This document shows, piece after piece, positions 15,741-24,044 of a stretch of DNA of 34,587 nt. The notes below the pieces were generated by a model. That model was not told where the DNA came from. It saw only the letters and a list, made by a program, of their open reading frames with translations, and made no database searches. Position 1 is the first letter of the stretch. Each line of letters starts with the position of its first letter. Origin of the DNA: an uncultured Geobacter sp. (GTDB lineage: Bacteria > Desulfobacterota > Desulfuromonadia > Geobacterales > DSM-12255); NCBI GenBank assembly GCA_937860145.1, contig CALMBF010000020.1, positions 1 through 34,587 of the forward strand, written 5' to 3'. The position numbers and the translations under genes were made by a program.

Positions 15741-18700
15741 TTAATACCAGCTAGGTGTTGTGAAGTAGTGACAGGAAAGGTTCGAACAGGTTTTACCACC
15801 CCCGTCGAAGGACGGATTCGTTGAGCCGAAGAGCAGGCTCATGCTGCCGCTGTAGCCAGCACCCATCGTGTTTGCCGTCCCGCCGGTTCCGAAGGTGATC
15901 TGGCGCGAACCGTTGTCGTGTTCGGATCCAGTATTCGTATGACAGGTGCCGCAGACAGCTGCCGGCTCGCCGGTGCCGAAGGTCTGCCCAGTCGGTGTCA
16001 GTGAGGCGATATTCAGCCGCGTCTTGATGAAGGCGATGTGCTTGATGTGGGCACCGGTCCCGGAGCCACCGGTCAGGGCCGGAGTCCAGGTCGTACCGCC
16101 ACCGGTCAGATCGTAGGCGTGGCAACCATTGCAGTTGGCGACATAGTTGATGGTGCCGTTGACGTGGAGAGCCTTGTCGACGAACGCATTACCCACATTG
16201 GTGGCGCTGCTGCTCAGGTTGGTGTGGCAGGTGCCGCACGCCCCGTAGATCGTGGAGATGGCCGCCGTGTCGCTCAGTGCGGCAGGGTGGTTGGCGTAGC
16301 CTGATGGTGGCATGGCGTGACACTTGGTGCAGGCAGCGACGGTGGTGCCGGTCTCCTTCACCATGCCGGTGGCGTTCCAGAATGGCGATGGTGTCGTGCC
16401 GGAATTGTACTTGCCATTATGGCAGTTGGTGTTGCTGCACTGCATGATGCCGCTGGTACGGGAAACCGTCGGCGTGTGGCTGTTGGCGGTAGCCCTGCCC
16501 GAGAAGGTCAGGGTCGCAGTGGAGTAGTTCCAGTGGTTGGCGGACCGGATGGCGGTCACGGTCACGTGGCACTCGCCGCACTTGACCGGTGCGGATATGG
16601 CAGTTGAAACCAGGTGGCGCTGGTGGGCACCGACGCGCGCATCGGTCGGCGCCGACTTCGTCATGCTGGTATCGGTACCGGTGCCGTTGTAACCAGGGGC
16701 GACCTGGGGTGAGGAGAAGGTTCCGAAGGCGGTGCTCCTGTCACCGTGGCACTTCTGGCAGGTGTTGGCGGAGGTGGAAGCACCCCAGACAGGAGCTCCC
16801 TGGCCGTGGCAGACGATCTGGCTGCAGGTCACCTGGAAGCCTGCGGTTGCCACCGTTGCCTTCGTACCGATGTGCGTCTTAGCGGTATTGAAGTTGACAT
16901 TCGTGCCACCGGAGAGGTGCATGGTGGAGTAAGGCCTGAACTTGTTGGCGACCAGGGTATCAGGCGTCTTCCGGTGACAGTCGGCGCAGGCGGTCGTGTC
17001 GCTCATGCCGGCAAGATGACCGGGGTGGAGGTTGGAGGTTGCCGTGTTGGCACCACCGTTGGCGTAATCAGGATAACCGAGGCTGTTGCCGCGACCGTGA
17101 CACTTGTTGCAGGTGGTGATGGTGCCCGAACCGTTCCAGACCTTGCTGCCGGTCATGCTGACGAAGACGAGTGCATTCGGATTACCGTTGGAGTGGCAGT
17201 AGACATTGGAGCACTGCTTGGTCGTGCTGTTGTAGTTCTTGTTCGCCTTGGCACCGGAGTAGTCAAGCAGTGCATTGACGTGCTTGGCCTTGTTGGCGAC
17301 GACGATGTTGTTGCTGTTGGTGATGGTCCTGGCGTGGCAGTCGACGCAGTTGAAGCCGTTCCCGGTGCCGATCATGGCATTGTTGGTCGGGTTCATGTGC
17401 TTGTCGTGCTTGCCGCTGAGGGTCGTTGCGGTAGCCGTCGTCGACTTGGTGTCGTGGCAGAAGGCGCAGTTGCTGCCAGCTGTCGGCCGGGTCGTCCAGT
17501 TGAGGAAGGTGACCTTCGGTGCGCCGCCGGCGCCGTTGGAGTGGCAGTATGAGGTGTTGCAGGATCCTGCGGTGAACTTGAAGCCGTTGTCGGTCTTGCT
17601 GTTGGCCGTAGCGCCGTAGCTGTAGGTACCCCGCTTGCTGCTGGCCGCCGGGGTGGCCGAAGAGATGCCGAAGAAGACCCGGGCAGCGCTGTTGGCACTC
17701 TGGGGCTTGAGGCTGTGCTTGGCCACGTTATCGTCGTGGCAGTGGGCGCAGTTAAAGCGGTACTTGTTGGTCGTGCTCAGGTCGGTGACGATCTGGGTGT
17801 AGCTGGTCGGCATGGTCGAGTAGTTGTAGTGGGTGTTGTGACGGCCGGACCAGTTCGGGCTGTCAACCTTGGCACCGTGGCACGCGTTGCAGGCGAGCGG
17901 ACCCGGAGTGCCCCATGTCGGTGAAGCGGCAGTGCCGTGGCAGAACGTTGCGGAGCAGGTTCCGTAGGATGCGGAACCGGGGGTCTTGTTCATGCCGCTG
18001 TTGTACGGCGCGCCGACGGAGTAGAGGCCTCCCACGTAGGAGGTGAAGTTGACGAAGATGGCACCGTCGGCATGCAGCAGCGTGCCGGAGCCGCCGTCCT
18101 GGTGGCAGTAACCGCAGGCAACGCCCATACCGAGGGTCTGGTTCGCATGCTTGACGTGACTGCCGGGTGCCGATCCGTCGGTGGACATGTTCTTGTGGCA
18201 GCTCCCGCAGGTGAGTGTCCCGTTGTCATTACCCCACCGAGGGGCCCCGTATACCGTCGGGGCACCGGTACCATCGCTACCCTGGATGTTGCTGTGACAG
18301 TACACGTTGTTGCAGGTTCGATAATCGGCGCCGTTGTTCCTCGGAGCGAGGCCGACTATGGTGCCGGAAGAGGTATTATTGTAGGTTGCGTTCGGACCAA
18401 TGGCCGGGTTCGAACGGTCAAATGCCCAGCTGACGGCGCCATTCACGTGCGTCATATTCACAGACGATCCGTGGCACGAATTACAGAGGATGCCGACACC
18501 GCCGTTAGCCGACGAGGCATGCCGTGCATGGGAGCCACCAGTAGGCACGTTCGACGTATCGGTCCCGTGGCAGCTGCCGCAGATAGCATCATTGGGACCA
18601 CCCTCCCAGTTCGGGTTCGTCTTGGTACCGCCGCCGAGGGCCGGGAGTATTGCGGTACCGCCACCATGGCAGTAGAGATTGGAGCAGACGTTGGCATTGG

Positions 18701-21700
18701 CGGCGACGTTCGTCTTCTGGATGACCGTTCCCGGGTTGGTCGACTGCCACTGGGGATGAGTACCGCTGCCCGAGTAACCGGTGAAGGTACCTGAGGTCAC
18801 CGCGCCGTTGAAGGCGTTGAAGCCGAGTTCAAGAGCGTTGCTCGGCATGGCGACCGAGAAGTTGTAGTGGCAGGTCTGGCAGTTCTTGCCGATGTTGGCA
18901 TTCAGTACGTGGGCGTTGTGGGCACCGGCGGTCCCCAGCTGCAGGGCACCCTGAGCGGGTGTCGCCAGGCCTTCATGGTCACCCACGATGTTGTTGATCG
19001 GCGGGTAGCCGTGGCACTTGTCGCAGCCACCGTCGATGGCGCCGTTGACGTGGAGTGCCTTGTTCTTGAAGCTCAGGCCGTCATTCCCCACGTGGGTATG
19101 GCACTCCTTGCAGTTCGCCAGGGTCTTGCCGTAGTGGATGTAGTTCGCATCAGGGGCAGGTGGCGGCAGTGCGTGACACTTGACGCAGTCGGTGGTGCCG
19201 TTACCGGTCAGGTATGGCACGTTCCAGACCGGATTCTGCCGCTGGATGCTGCTCGGCAGGCCGGTATAGGGGCCGGTGGAGTTGTTGGAGTTCATGCCGG
19301 CGCCGTGACACCAGATGGCGCTGCAGCTCTGGGTTGCCGCATTGTAGGTAGGCGACGTGTAATAGCTGAATTTCACCTGGCCGGTGGCGGCAATGGAGCT
19401 CACGTGGGTAAAGGGGACCTCGGCCGGCAGCGGCGTATCGATATGACCGTTGCTGAAGGGACCGGAAGGGACCCGGTGGCACTGGTTGCAATTGAACCCG
19501 ACCGCGTAGGAGGTGAAACGGGCAAAGGTTGCCTTGCGCGGTGAGTTCAGGTTCTGGAGGTGAATGTCGTGTACCCCGATACCGGCGGAGTAGATGCTGA
19601 GGGTCCCGGATGGCCCGCGGGTGCTGTAGAAACCGTTCGAGGTCCTGGAACCGTGGCACTTTTCGCACAGGGAGAGACCGGATGCCGGAGATCCCCAGGC
19701 GCGAGTGAATCTCCCGTGGCAGTTGCTGTTGCTGCAGGTCCCGTAGGGGGTACCTGGGGTGACCGCGTTGCCGAGGGAGTAGACGGTGTTCTGGGCCAGG
19801 CCGACGAATTCGAAGTTGATGGTGCCGTTGGCATGGTTGAGAGCCGTCGTCGTGCCGCCGTTGTTGTGGCAGGCGTGGCAGTCGAAGGCGACCTCGGCGT
19901 TTTCATGGCTGGCGTGGGAACCGGTCGTGTTGGGCACCACGTGACAGGTGCCGCAGGCCGCCGTCCCTCCCCAGGTCGGGGTCGAGTATGCGGTCGGCAC
20001 GCCGGTACCGTCGGCTCCCTGGACGTTACTGTGGCAGTAGAGGTTGGTGCAGGTTCCGAAACCGCCCGTGGTCGGAGCCGTTGCATTGGTCGAGCCTGCG
20101 TTGGACCCGCGATAGGTGCCCGCAGGGTATGCGGACAGGCTCCACTCCACGTTGCCGTTGATGTGGGCGCTGCCCGTGTAGTTGGCATAGGTCCCGTGGC
20201 ACTTGCTGCAGGCGATGCCGAGACCGGTACCGGTGCTGCCGGCATGCTTGGCATGGCTTCCCGAGGTGGGGGGCTGGCTACCGGTGGCATTGTGACAGCC
20301 ACCGCAGGCCGCCTGGTTGCTGCCGACCCAGATCGGGGTGGTATTGCTGCCGGTGTTGCCGCTCCACTGGCCATGGCAATAGGTGCTGCAGGAGGCGTTG
20401 TAGTCGGCGATGGGGGTGATGGTTGTCCCCGGTCCGGCGCTCCAGACAAAGGGAGCATTCAGGTTGCTGGTGCCGTAGAAGGTGCCGCCGGTGATGCCGG
20501 CAGTGGGATTGAACCCGGGGAAGGTGTCCTTGTTGATGGCAAAACCCATCTCCATGCGGTTGTCACCCTGCCAGGCAGTGGTTTCCAGACCGTGGTTGGT
20601 GTTGCTGTGGCAGGCGCCACAGGTTATCTTCGCCATGTTGTGCCGTGCATGGGCACCGTAGTTGGGGGGGTTGGGTCCGAGGGCATTGGTCAGGTCCTTG
20701 ACCATGGTGCTTTTGCTGATCGGCGAGTAACCGGTTGCCTTGAAACCGTGGCAGTCGCCGCAGACACCGTAAATGGAGCGGAAGGCGGTGTTGTGGGTGT
20801 GGCAGCGTACGCACTCGCGGCTGTTGTGGTGCTCGGTATTGTAGGCCTCGTCCCCATTCGGGCCGACGACCCCCAGGCTGCCGTTGTTCAGGAGGGCCTT
20901 GCTGGCGCTGTACTGGTGCTGGCGGGTCCTGTGATGGCAGACGGAGCAGACATTGTTGGAGATGGTAGTGACCGTCCGCTTGTCATTGCTGTAAACACCG
21001 TCGGAGTCCGTATCAACCGAGGAGGTCTTGGAAAAGACGACGTTGCGGCGGCCGATGGGGGTGGAGATGACCTGGTAGATCCCCTTGATGTTGGTGGTGC
21101 TGTTGGAGTGGCAGGTGGCGCAGGTATAGGTCTGCCCCCAGTTGCCGTACTGGAATTTGCCCATGTTGCTGCTGTTGTGCACGATCGGCGGCATGTCGTT
21201 CAGCATGGCGGTCATCTGGGCGGTCTGGGGAGGAGTGCCGTGGCTGGCTTCCGTCACCTGGACCGCGAACTTGTAGACCTCGAGCTGGTTGGCAGTCGGC
21301 TTGCCGGTGATGTAGACATTGAGTGTCTTGCCGGTCGGCGCACCCGCACCGCCCGTACCGAGTTTAACGGTTGTCGGGAACGGAACCGCGGTCTGCTGGG
21401 TCGCCCCCACGGCCTTGTCGAAATTGGCAGGGGCAACCTCGTTCACCAGGGCAAGGTTGAAATCGAAATCGGGGCAGGTACCGATATCATTATTGGCGAC
21501 CATGAGCTTGAAGGGGGCCGAGTTGGCCGACTTGACGATCTGGGACGTGGAGAGACCATCTTCAGCGGTCAGGCTCACCGTCGGTGTCGTGTCGCAGATA
21601 TTGTTGACCTTGGCATTGGCATAGGTGGCCGCGCCGTCGCTCAGGTTCCCCTGTCCATCCTTGGCGCAGATCCGGTAGTAGTAGCGGGTCGGCGTCGTGT

Positions 21701-23723
21701 CGATCAGTCCCGCATCCACGGCGGTGCGGGAGGCATAGTTGATGGTCACGCCGGGGACCGTGGAGATATCGGTCCCTTCCGTGCAGTTCGGTGCCGGCTG
21801 GGTGCCGTCCGGGGCGCTGCGCATGAGGACGTAGGGTTTCGATCCGTCGAGGGCACCGCCGTTGGCATCGGTGGCCGCATCCCAGGCAAGGTTGATGGTG
21901 CCGGGCGAGCTGCCGGTGGTGGCGGTTGCCGTGGCCGGTCCGGCCGGCTTTTCAACGTCGATGACCAGGGTCTGGCCTGCAGTATCGGCTATCACCAGTT
22001 TGTTCGCCGACTTGGAGTGGATGAGGTCGGTGATGGTTCCGCTGAAGGTGTAGTAGCCGGTCGGGGTGCCGGAAGGGTCGGTAACTGACGGATTGATGGT
22101 AGTGGCCGTGGAGATCCGGACGTAATAGGTGGTGGGCGTGGAGGTAACGACAAGGGAGGCAAGTGTCGTCGGGATGTTCCAGACATCGCCCGTGGTGGCT
22201 GCGGTTGCCGACCCGTACACGACCGTGCCGGCCGCGTTGACGATCTCCACCAGACGTATCTTCGACACCGTGCTCCCCGAGCCGCCGGAGATATACGGAG
22301 GGGTCATGGTGACGGTGACCTCGGTCACGGTATCGTCCTCTGCGGCGGTCGCACCGTTATGCCCCAGGGTGAAGGCATCCATGTTGGTGGCGGCACTCCC
22401 CTTCCCGAGACGGGCGGCCGACGGGTTGGTACCGTTACCGACGGTGGTGGTGGGATAGATGTAGAGGGAGGCGCTCAGGGCGGTCGTATCAGTCAGGTCG
22501 AGGGGGGTCGGCGTAATGGCGGTCACCGTGCCGGTGAAGAAATTGCTGGTGGAAGCAGCGGCCGTTGCGGCGACGTCATAGGTAACGATGTAGTTTGCCA
22601 GGGTCGATACCGACTCGCTGGTTGTCAGGGCCAGGGCACCGCCGTTGGGGATGCCGCTGGCGACCAGGACGTCGCTCGCCTCCCAGGCGGTGAGGGTGGA
22701 CCCTACCTTGCGCCAGATCTTGACGGCCGACACCTTGTCGCTGGTGGTGTAGGCATTGCTGGTGAAGGTGATGCTCGTGACGGTGGTGGCGGCCGACGCG
22801 CTCATGGTGAAGGTGTCGACCACCACGTTGGTGGCGTTGGCATCACCGACGTAGACGTTCTTGTTCCCCGCCACGGTCGTGCCGTTTGCAAGGGAGACGC
22901 CGACCATCGGCCTGATGGTCATGGCGGCCGTGGAGTTCAGGGTCGATGCCGAGGAGGTGTGCTGGGTCGCCGAGGTGGTATTGACGTTGCTCGTAGTGGC
23001 AACGGTGGTCCGGAGGGCACCGACGATCCGGTTGCTGGCGGCGGTGCTCACCTGGTTCCAGAGGTGGCCGGTTGTGCCGATGGTAATGGTCGAGGCGCTT
23101 GCCTTGGACGTACCAGAGGTAACCGTATTAAGCACCGAGACCCCCAGCTCGCCGCTGGCTACCGCCAGGGTGAAGGGGCCTACCGCTGTACCGGCGGTCG
23201 TGTTGTTGCTGGAGCGTACCGGCGAGGCCACCGGGGTCGTCTGGTCGACGCCGGTATACACCGCCGCATTGACGATGCAGTAGCGGGAGGTGCCGCCGCT
23301 GATGGTGACGTTGAGATTCTTGCCCGCATCAGCCGTGGCGGACGACCCGAGGGGGAGGTAGAAGAGGTACGAGTGCTGCTGCGTGGCGGTGGCGTTATAG
23401 CCGACGGCCGGGGTCATGCTCACCCCGCCGTAGGTGACGGTCGGCTGCGCCTGGGCCACCGCCGTGGTGGAGGAGGAGATCCCGACAACCAGGAGGCGGT
23501 TGTTGCCCGCCACGGCGTTGTAGGAAATCGCGGCAGCAGGGTAGGCCGCATTGGCATAGAGGGGGGTGGAAGGCCAGTTCTGGGTCGTCGTCCCGATCGC
23601 GGCCTGGGAATCACGCGGACCGCACACCGTGCCGAGGAAGGCAATCGCACCGATAACCACCAGTGACCCGCACCTTTTCAGCATCGTTGCCTTCTGCATG
23701 CCGCCATACACTCTCTTCAACAT
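15741..23723 (-). CDS. Giant extracellular multiheme cytochrome with adhesin-like N-terminus, 2660 residues
   Basis: The signal peptide is about residues 1-42 (LVVIGAIAFLGTVC core, DSQA-A cleavage). Residues ~43-865 contain no heme motif. They are Ser/Thr/Ala-rich and look like beta-sandwich repeats, with a fibronectin-III-like segment near residues 590-710 (INLAWDAATDANGG, TRYYYRICAKDGQGNLSDG). Residues ~868-2660 hold 31 CXXCH, 11 CX4CH (CTNLYCH, CSNSNCH, CSAIWCH and so on) and one CX3CH (CSTYCH), so up to 43 heme sites. SHAKH/AHNAH-type pairs precede many motifs. CX4CH and CXXCH alternate as in the Geobacter CxxxxCH...CXXCH family. ATG 23723 has GGAGG at good spacing. The frame is intact. 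Likely role: long-range extracellular electron conduit that also binds a surface; the order of hemes is not deducible. Confidence 0.93.
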   Translation of the reverse strand: MLKRVYGGMQKATMLKRCGSLVVIGAIAFLGTVCGPRDSQAAIGTTTQNWPSTPLYANAAYPAAAISYNAVAGNNRLLVVGISSSTTAVAQAQPTVTYGGVSMTPAVGYNATATQQHSYLFYLPLGSSATADAGKNLNVTISGGTSRYCIVNAAVYTGVDQTTPVASPVRSSNNTTAGTAVGPFTLAVASGELGVSVLNTVTSGTSKASASTITIGTTGHLWNQVSTAASNRIVGALRTTVATTSNVNTTSATQHTSSASTLNSTAAMTIRPMVGVSLANGTTVAGNKNVYVGDANATNVVVDTFTMSASAATTVTSITFTSNAYTTSDKVSAVKIWRKVGSTLTAWEASDVLVASGIPNGGALALTTSESVSTLANYIVTYDVAATAAASTSNFFTGTVTAITPTPLDLTDTTALSASLYIYPTTTVGNGTNPSAARLGKGSAATNMDAFTLGHNGATAAEDDTVTEVTVTMTPPYISGGSGSTVSKIRLVEIVNAAGTVVYGSATAATTGDVWNIPTTLASLVVTSTPTTYYVRISTATTINPSVTDPSGTPTGYYTFSGTITDLIHSKSANKLVIADTAGQTLVIDVEKPAGPATATATTGSSPGTINLAWDAATDANGGALDGSKPYVLMRSAPDGTQPAPNCTEGTDISTVPGVTINYASRTAVDAGLIDTTPTRYYYRICAKDGQGNLSDGAATYANAKVNNICDTTPTVSLTAEDGLSTSQIVKSANSAPFKLMVANNDIGTCPDFDFNLALVNEVAPANFDKAVGATQQTAVPFPTTVKLGTGGAGAPTGKTLNVYITGKPTANQLEVYKFAVQVTEASHGTPPQTAQMTAMLNDMPPIVHNSSNMGKFQYGNWGQTYTCATCHSNSTTNIKGIYQVISTPIGRRNVVFSKTSSVDTDSDGVYSNDKRTVTTISNNVCSVCHHRTRQHQYSASKALLNNGSLGVVGPNGDEAYNTEHHNSRECVRCHTHNTAFRSIYGVCGDCHGFKATGYSPISKSTMVKDLTNALGPNPPNYGAHARHNMAKITCGACHSNTNHGLETTAWQGDNRMEMGFAINKDTFPGFNPTAGITGGTFYGTSNLNAPFVWSAGPGTTITPIADYNASCSTYCHGQWSGNTGSNTTPIWVGSNQAACGGCHNATGSQPPTSGSHAKHAGSTGTGLGIACSKCHGTYANYTGSAHINGNVEWSLSAYPAGTYRGSNAGSTNATAPTTGGFGTCTNLYCHSNVQGADGTGVPTAYSTPTWGGTAACGTCHVVPNTTGSHASHENAEVAFDCHACHNNGGTTTALNHANGTINFEFVGLAQNTVYSLGNAVTPGTPYGTCSNSNCHGRFTRAWGSPASGLSLCEKCHGSRTSNGFYSTRGPSGTLSIYSAGIGVHDIHLQNLNSPRKATFARFTSYAVGFNCNQCHRVPSGPFSNGHIDTPLPAEVPFTHVSSIAATGQVKFSYYTSPTYNAATQSCSAIWCHGAGMNSNNSTGPYTGLPSSIQRQNPVWNVPYLTGNGTTDCVKCHALPPPAPDANYIHYGKTLANCKECHTHVGNDGLSFKNKALHVNGAIDGGCDKCHGYPPINNIVGDHEGLATPAQGALQLGTAGAHNAHVLNANIGKNCQTCHYNFSVAMPSNALELGFNAFNGAVTSGTFTGYSGSGTHPQWQSTNPGTVIQKTNVAANANVCSNLYCHGGGTAILPALGGGTKTNPNWEGGPNDAICGSCHGTDTSNVPTGGSHARHASSANGGVGILCNSCHGSSVNMTHVNGAVSWAFDRSNPAIGPNATYNNTSSGTIVGLAPRNNGADYRTCNNVYCHSNIQGSDGTGAPTVYGAPRWGNDNGTLTCGSCHKNMSTDGSAPGSHVKHANQTLGMGVACGYCHQDGGSGTLLHADGAIFVNFTSYVGGLYSVGAPYNSGMNKTPGSASYGTCSATFCHGTAASPTWGTPGPLACNACHGAKVDSPNWSGRHNTHYNYSTMPTSYTQIVTDLSTTNKYRFNCAHCHDDNVAKHSLKPQSANSAARVFFGISSATPAASSKRGTYSYGATANSKTDNGFKFTAGSCNTSYCHSNGAGGAPKVTFLNWTTRPTAGSNCAFCHDTKSTTATATTLSGKHDKHMNPTNNAMIGTGNGFNCVDCHARTITNSNNIVVANKAKHVNALLDYSGAKANKNYNSTTKQCSNVYCHSNGNPNALVFVSMTGSKVWNGSGTITTCNKCHGRGNSLGYPDYANGGANTATSNLHPGHLAGMSDTTACADCHRKTPDTLVANKFRPYSTMHLSGGTNVNFNTAKTHIGTKATVATAGFQVTCSQIVCHGQGAPVWGASTSANTCQKCHGDRSTAFGTFSSPQVAPGYNGTGTDTSMTKSAPTDARVGAHQRHLVSTAISAPVKCGECHVTVTAIRSANHWNYSTATLTFSGRATANSHTPTVSRTSGIMQCSNTNCHNGKYNSGTTPSPFWNATGMVKETGTTVAACTKCHAMPPSGYANHPAALSDTAAISTIYGACGTCHTNLSSSATNVGNAFVDKALHVNGTINYVANCNGCHAYDLTGGGTTWTPALTGGSGTGAHIKHIAFIKTRLNIASLTPTGQTFGTGEPAAVCGTCHTNTGSEHDNGSRQITFGTGGTANTMGAGYSGSMSLLFGSTNPSFDGGGKTCSNLSCHYFTTPSWY
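17877..20762 (-). repeat. Tandem duplicated 10-heme module inside the giant cytochrome gene
   Basis: Copy 1 (20762 down to 19653) and copy 2 (19025 down to 17877) encode the same order of motifs. In copy 1 they are CGDCH, CGACH, CSTYCH, CGGCH, CSKCH, CTNLYCH, CGTCH, CHACH, CSNSNCH, CEKCH; in copy 2, CDKCH, CQTCH, CSNLYCH, CGSCH, CNSCH, CNNVYCH, CGSCH, CGYCH, CSATFCH, CNACH. Flanking text also matches (YCHSNVQGADGTGVPTAY against YCHSNIQGSDGTGAPTVY). Copies are 1737-1776 bases apart (about 580-592 residues). DNA identity is clearly lower than protein similarity, so the duplication is old. Confidence 0.85.
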
Positions 23724-23751
23724 AACCGCCTCCCATCTCGTTCCTGCAATG

Positions 23752-23784
23752 TAAAAAAACTTAACTGGCCAGCCTGGCCAGTTA
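23752..23784 (-). terminator. Terminator-like hairpin in the giant-cytochrome leader
   Basis: On the minus strand, TAACTGGCCA and its exact complement form a 10-bp stem with a 3-base loop (23762-23784), then AG, then seven T (complement of 23753-23759). It ends about 29 bases before the start codon of the 2660-residue cytochrome. It could end transcripts from the response-regulator operon, whose last stop is 260 bases upstream. It could also attenuate transcripts from the sigma-54 promoter, which would have to cross it. Confidence 0.75.
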
Positions 23785-23917
23785 TTTACCTTTGCGCATC
23801 ACGTCCTAATATGCACACTCTTTAATATGTAACCCAACTATAAGATTTTATTAGCTAACCCACCTAAATAATCTTTAATAAATTTTATTAAACAATATAA
23901 AGATACAAATCTAATTA

Positions 23918-23934
23918 ATGCAATGACTGTGCCG
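23918..23934 (-). promoter_or_regulatory. Sigma-54 (RpoN) promoter for the cytochrome operon
   Basis: The minus strand reads CGGCACAGTCATTGCA, against the consensus TGGCACGNNNNTTGCW. The invariant GG (23933-23932) and GC (23921-23920) have the required ten bases between them, and only the first base and the G after GGCAC differ. Predicted transcription start is near 23908, giving a leader of about 185 bases. RpoN control of cytochromes is established in Geobacter. Confidence 0.7.
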
Positions 23935-23940
23935 CTGAAT

Positions 23941-23958
23941 TGTCGGGAACATCTGACA
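23941..23958. promoter_or_regulatory. Possible operator, interrupted palindrome next to the -24 box
   Basis: TGTCGGGAACATCTGACA is an inverted repeat (TGTCGG and CTGACA, one mismatch, six-base spacer). It lies only 6-7 bases upstream of the -24 element, closer than usual enhancer sites, so repression or coincidence are both possible. Confidence 0.25.
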
Positions 23959-24044
23959 AAAGTATTCCTGGATAAAAACGCCCCCACTCGAACGCTTCAC
24001 TTACCGGCGTCTCGTGGAGGCAGCATGGGGTATACCGGCCATTA

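Larger units (their letters stand above)
23724..24044. other. AT-rich regulatory gap upstream of the cytochrome operon
   Basis: 321 bases without a convincing gene, much richer in A+T than both flanks. It holds the sigma-54-like promoter, the leader hairpin and an imperfect repeated TAACCCA element (TAACCCAAC at 23830-23838, TAACCCACC at 23856-23864; 26 bases apart). It also separates the response-regulator gene from the cytochromes. The small plus-strand frame starting at 23923 has no ribosome site and overlaps the regulator, so it is not called. Confidence 0.7.

Noticed and set aside
17877-20762. CRISPR-like regularity from the repeated GTGGCA strings
   Set aside because: The recurring GTGGCA...GCA strings are reverse-strand codons of CXXCH motifs at irregular spacing, not repeats with unique spacers.
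19560-22088. Long plus-strand open frame (842 codons) opposite the giant cytochrome, and similar long plus-strand frames at 399-1904 and 12561-14528
   Set aside because: They lie antisense to well-supported genes in high-G+C DNA, have no recognisable domain, no ribosome site and low-complexity composition; they are shadow frames.
15741-23723. The giant cytochrome as two genes fused by assembly error
   Set aside because: The frame is continuous, module spacing is regular through the whole heme region, and no stop or frame shift is seen; only a real biological module duplication is needed.
23724-23934. GEMM (cyclic dinucleotide) riboswitch in the cytochrome leader, expected from known Geobacter cytochrome genes
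   Set aside because: The conserved GGACGCAAAGCC-type core is absent; GGACGTGATGCGCAAAGG (near 23787-23804) matches only in scattered bases and no paired P1 stem is seen.
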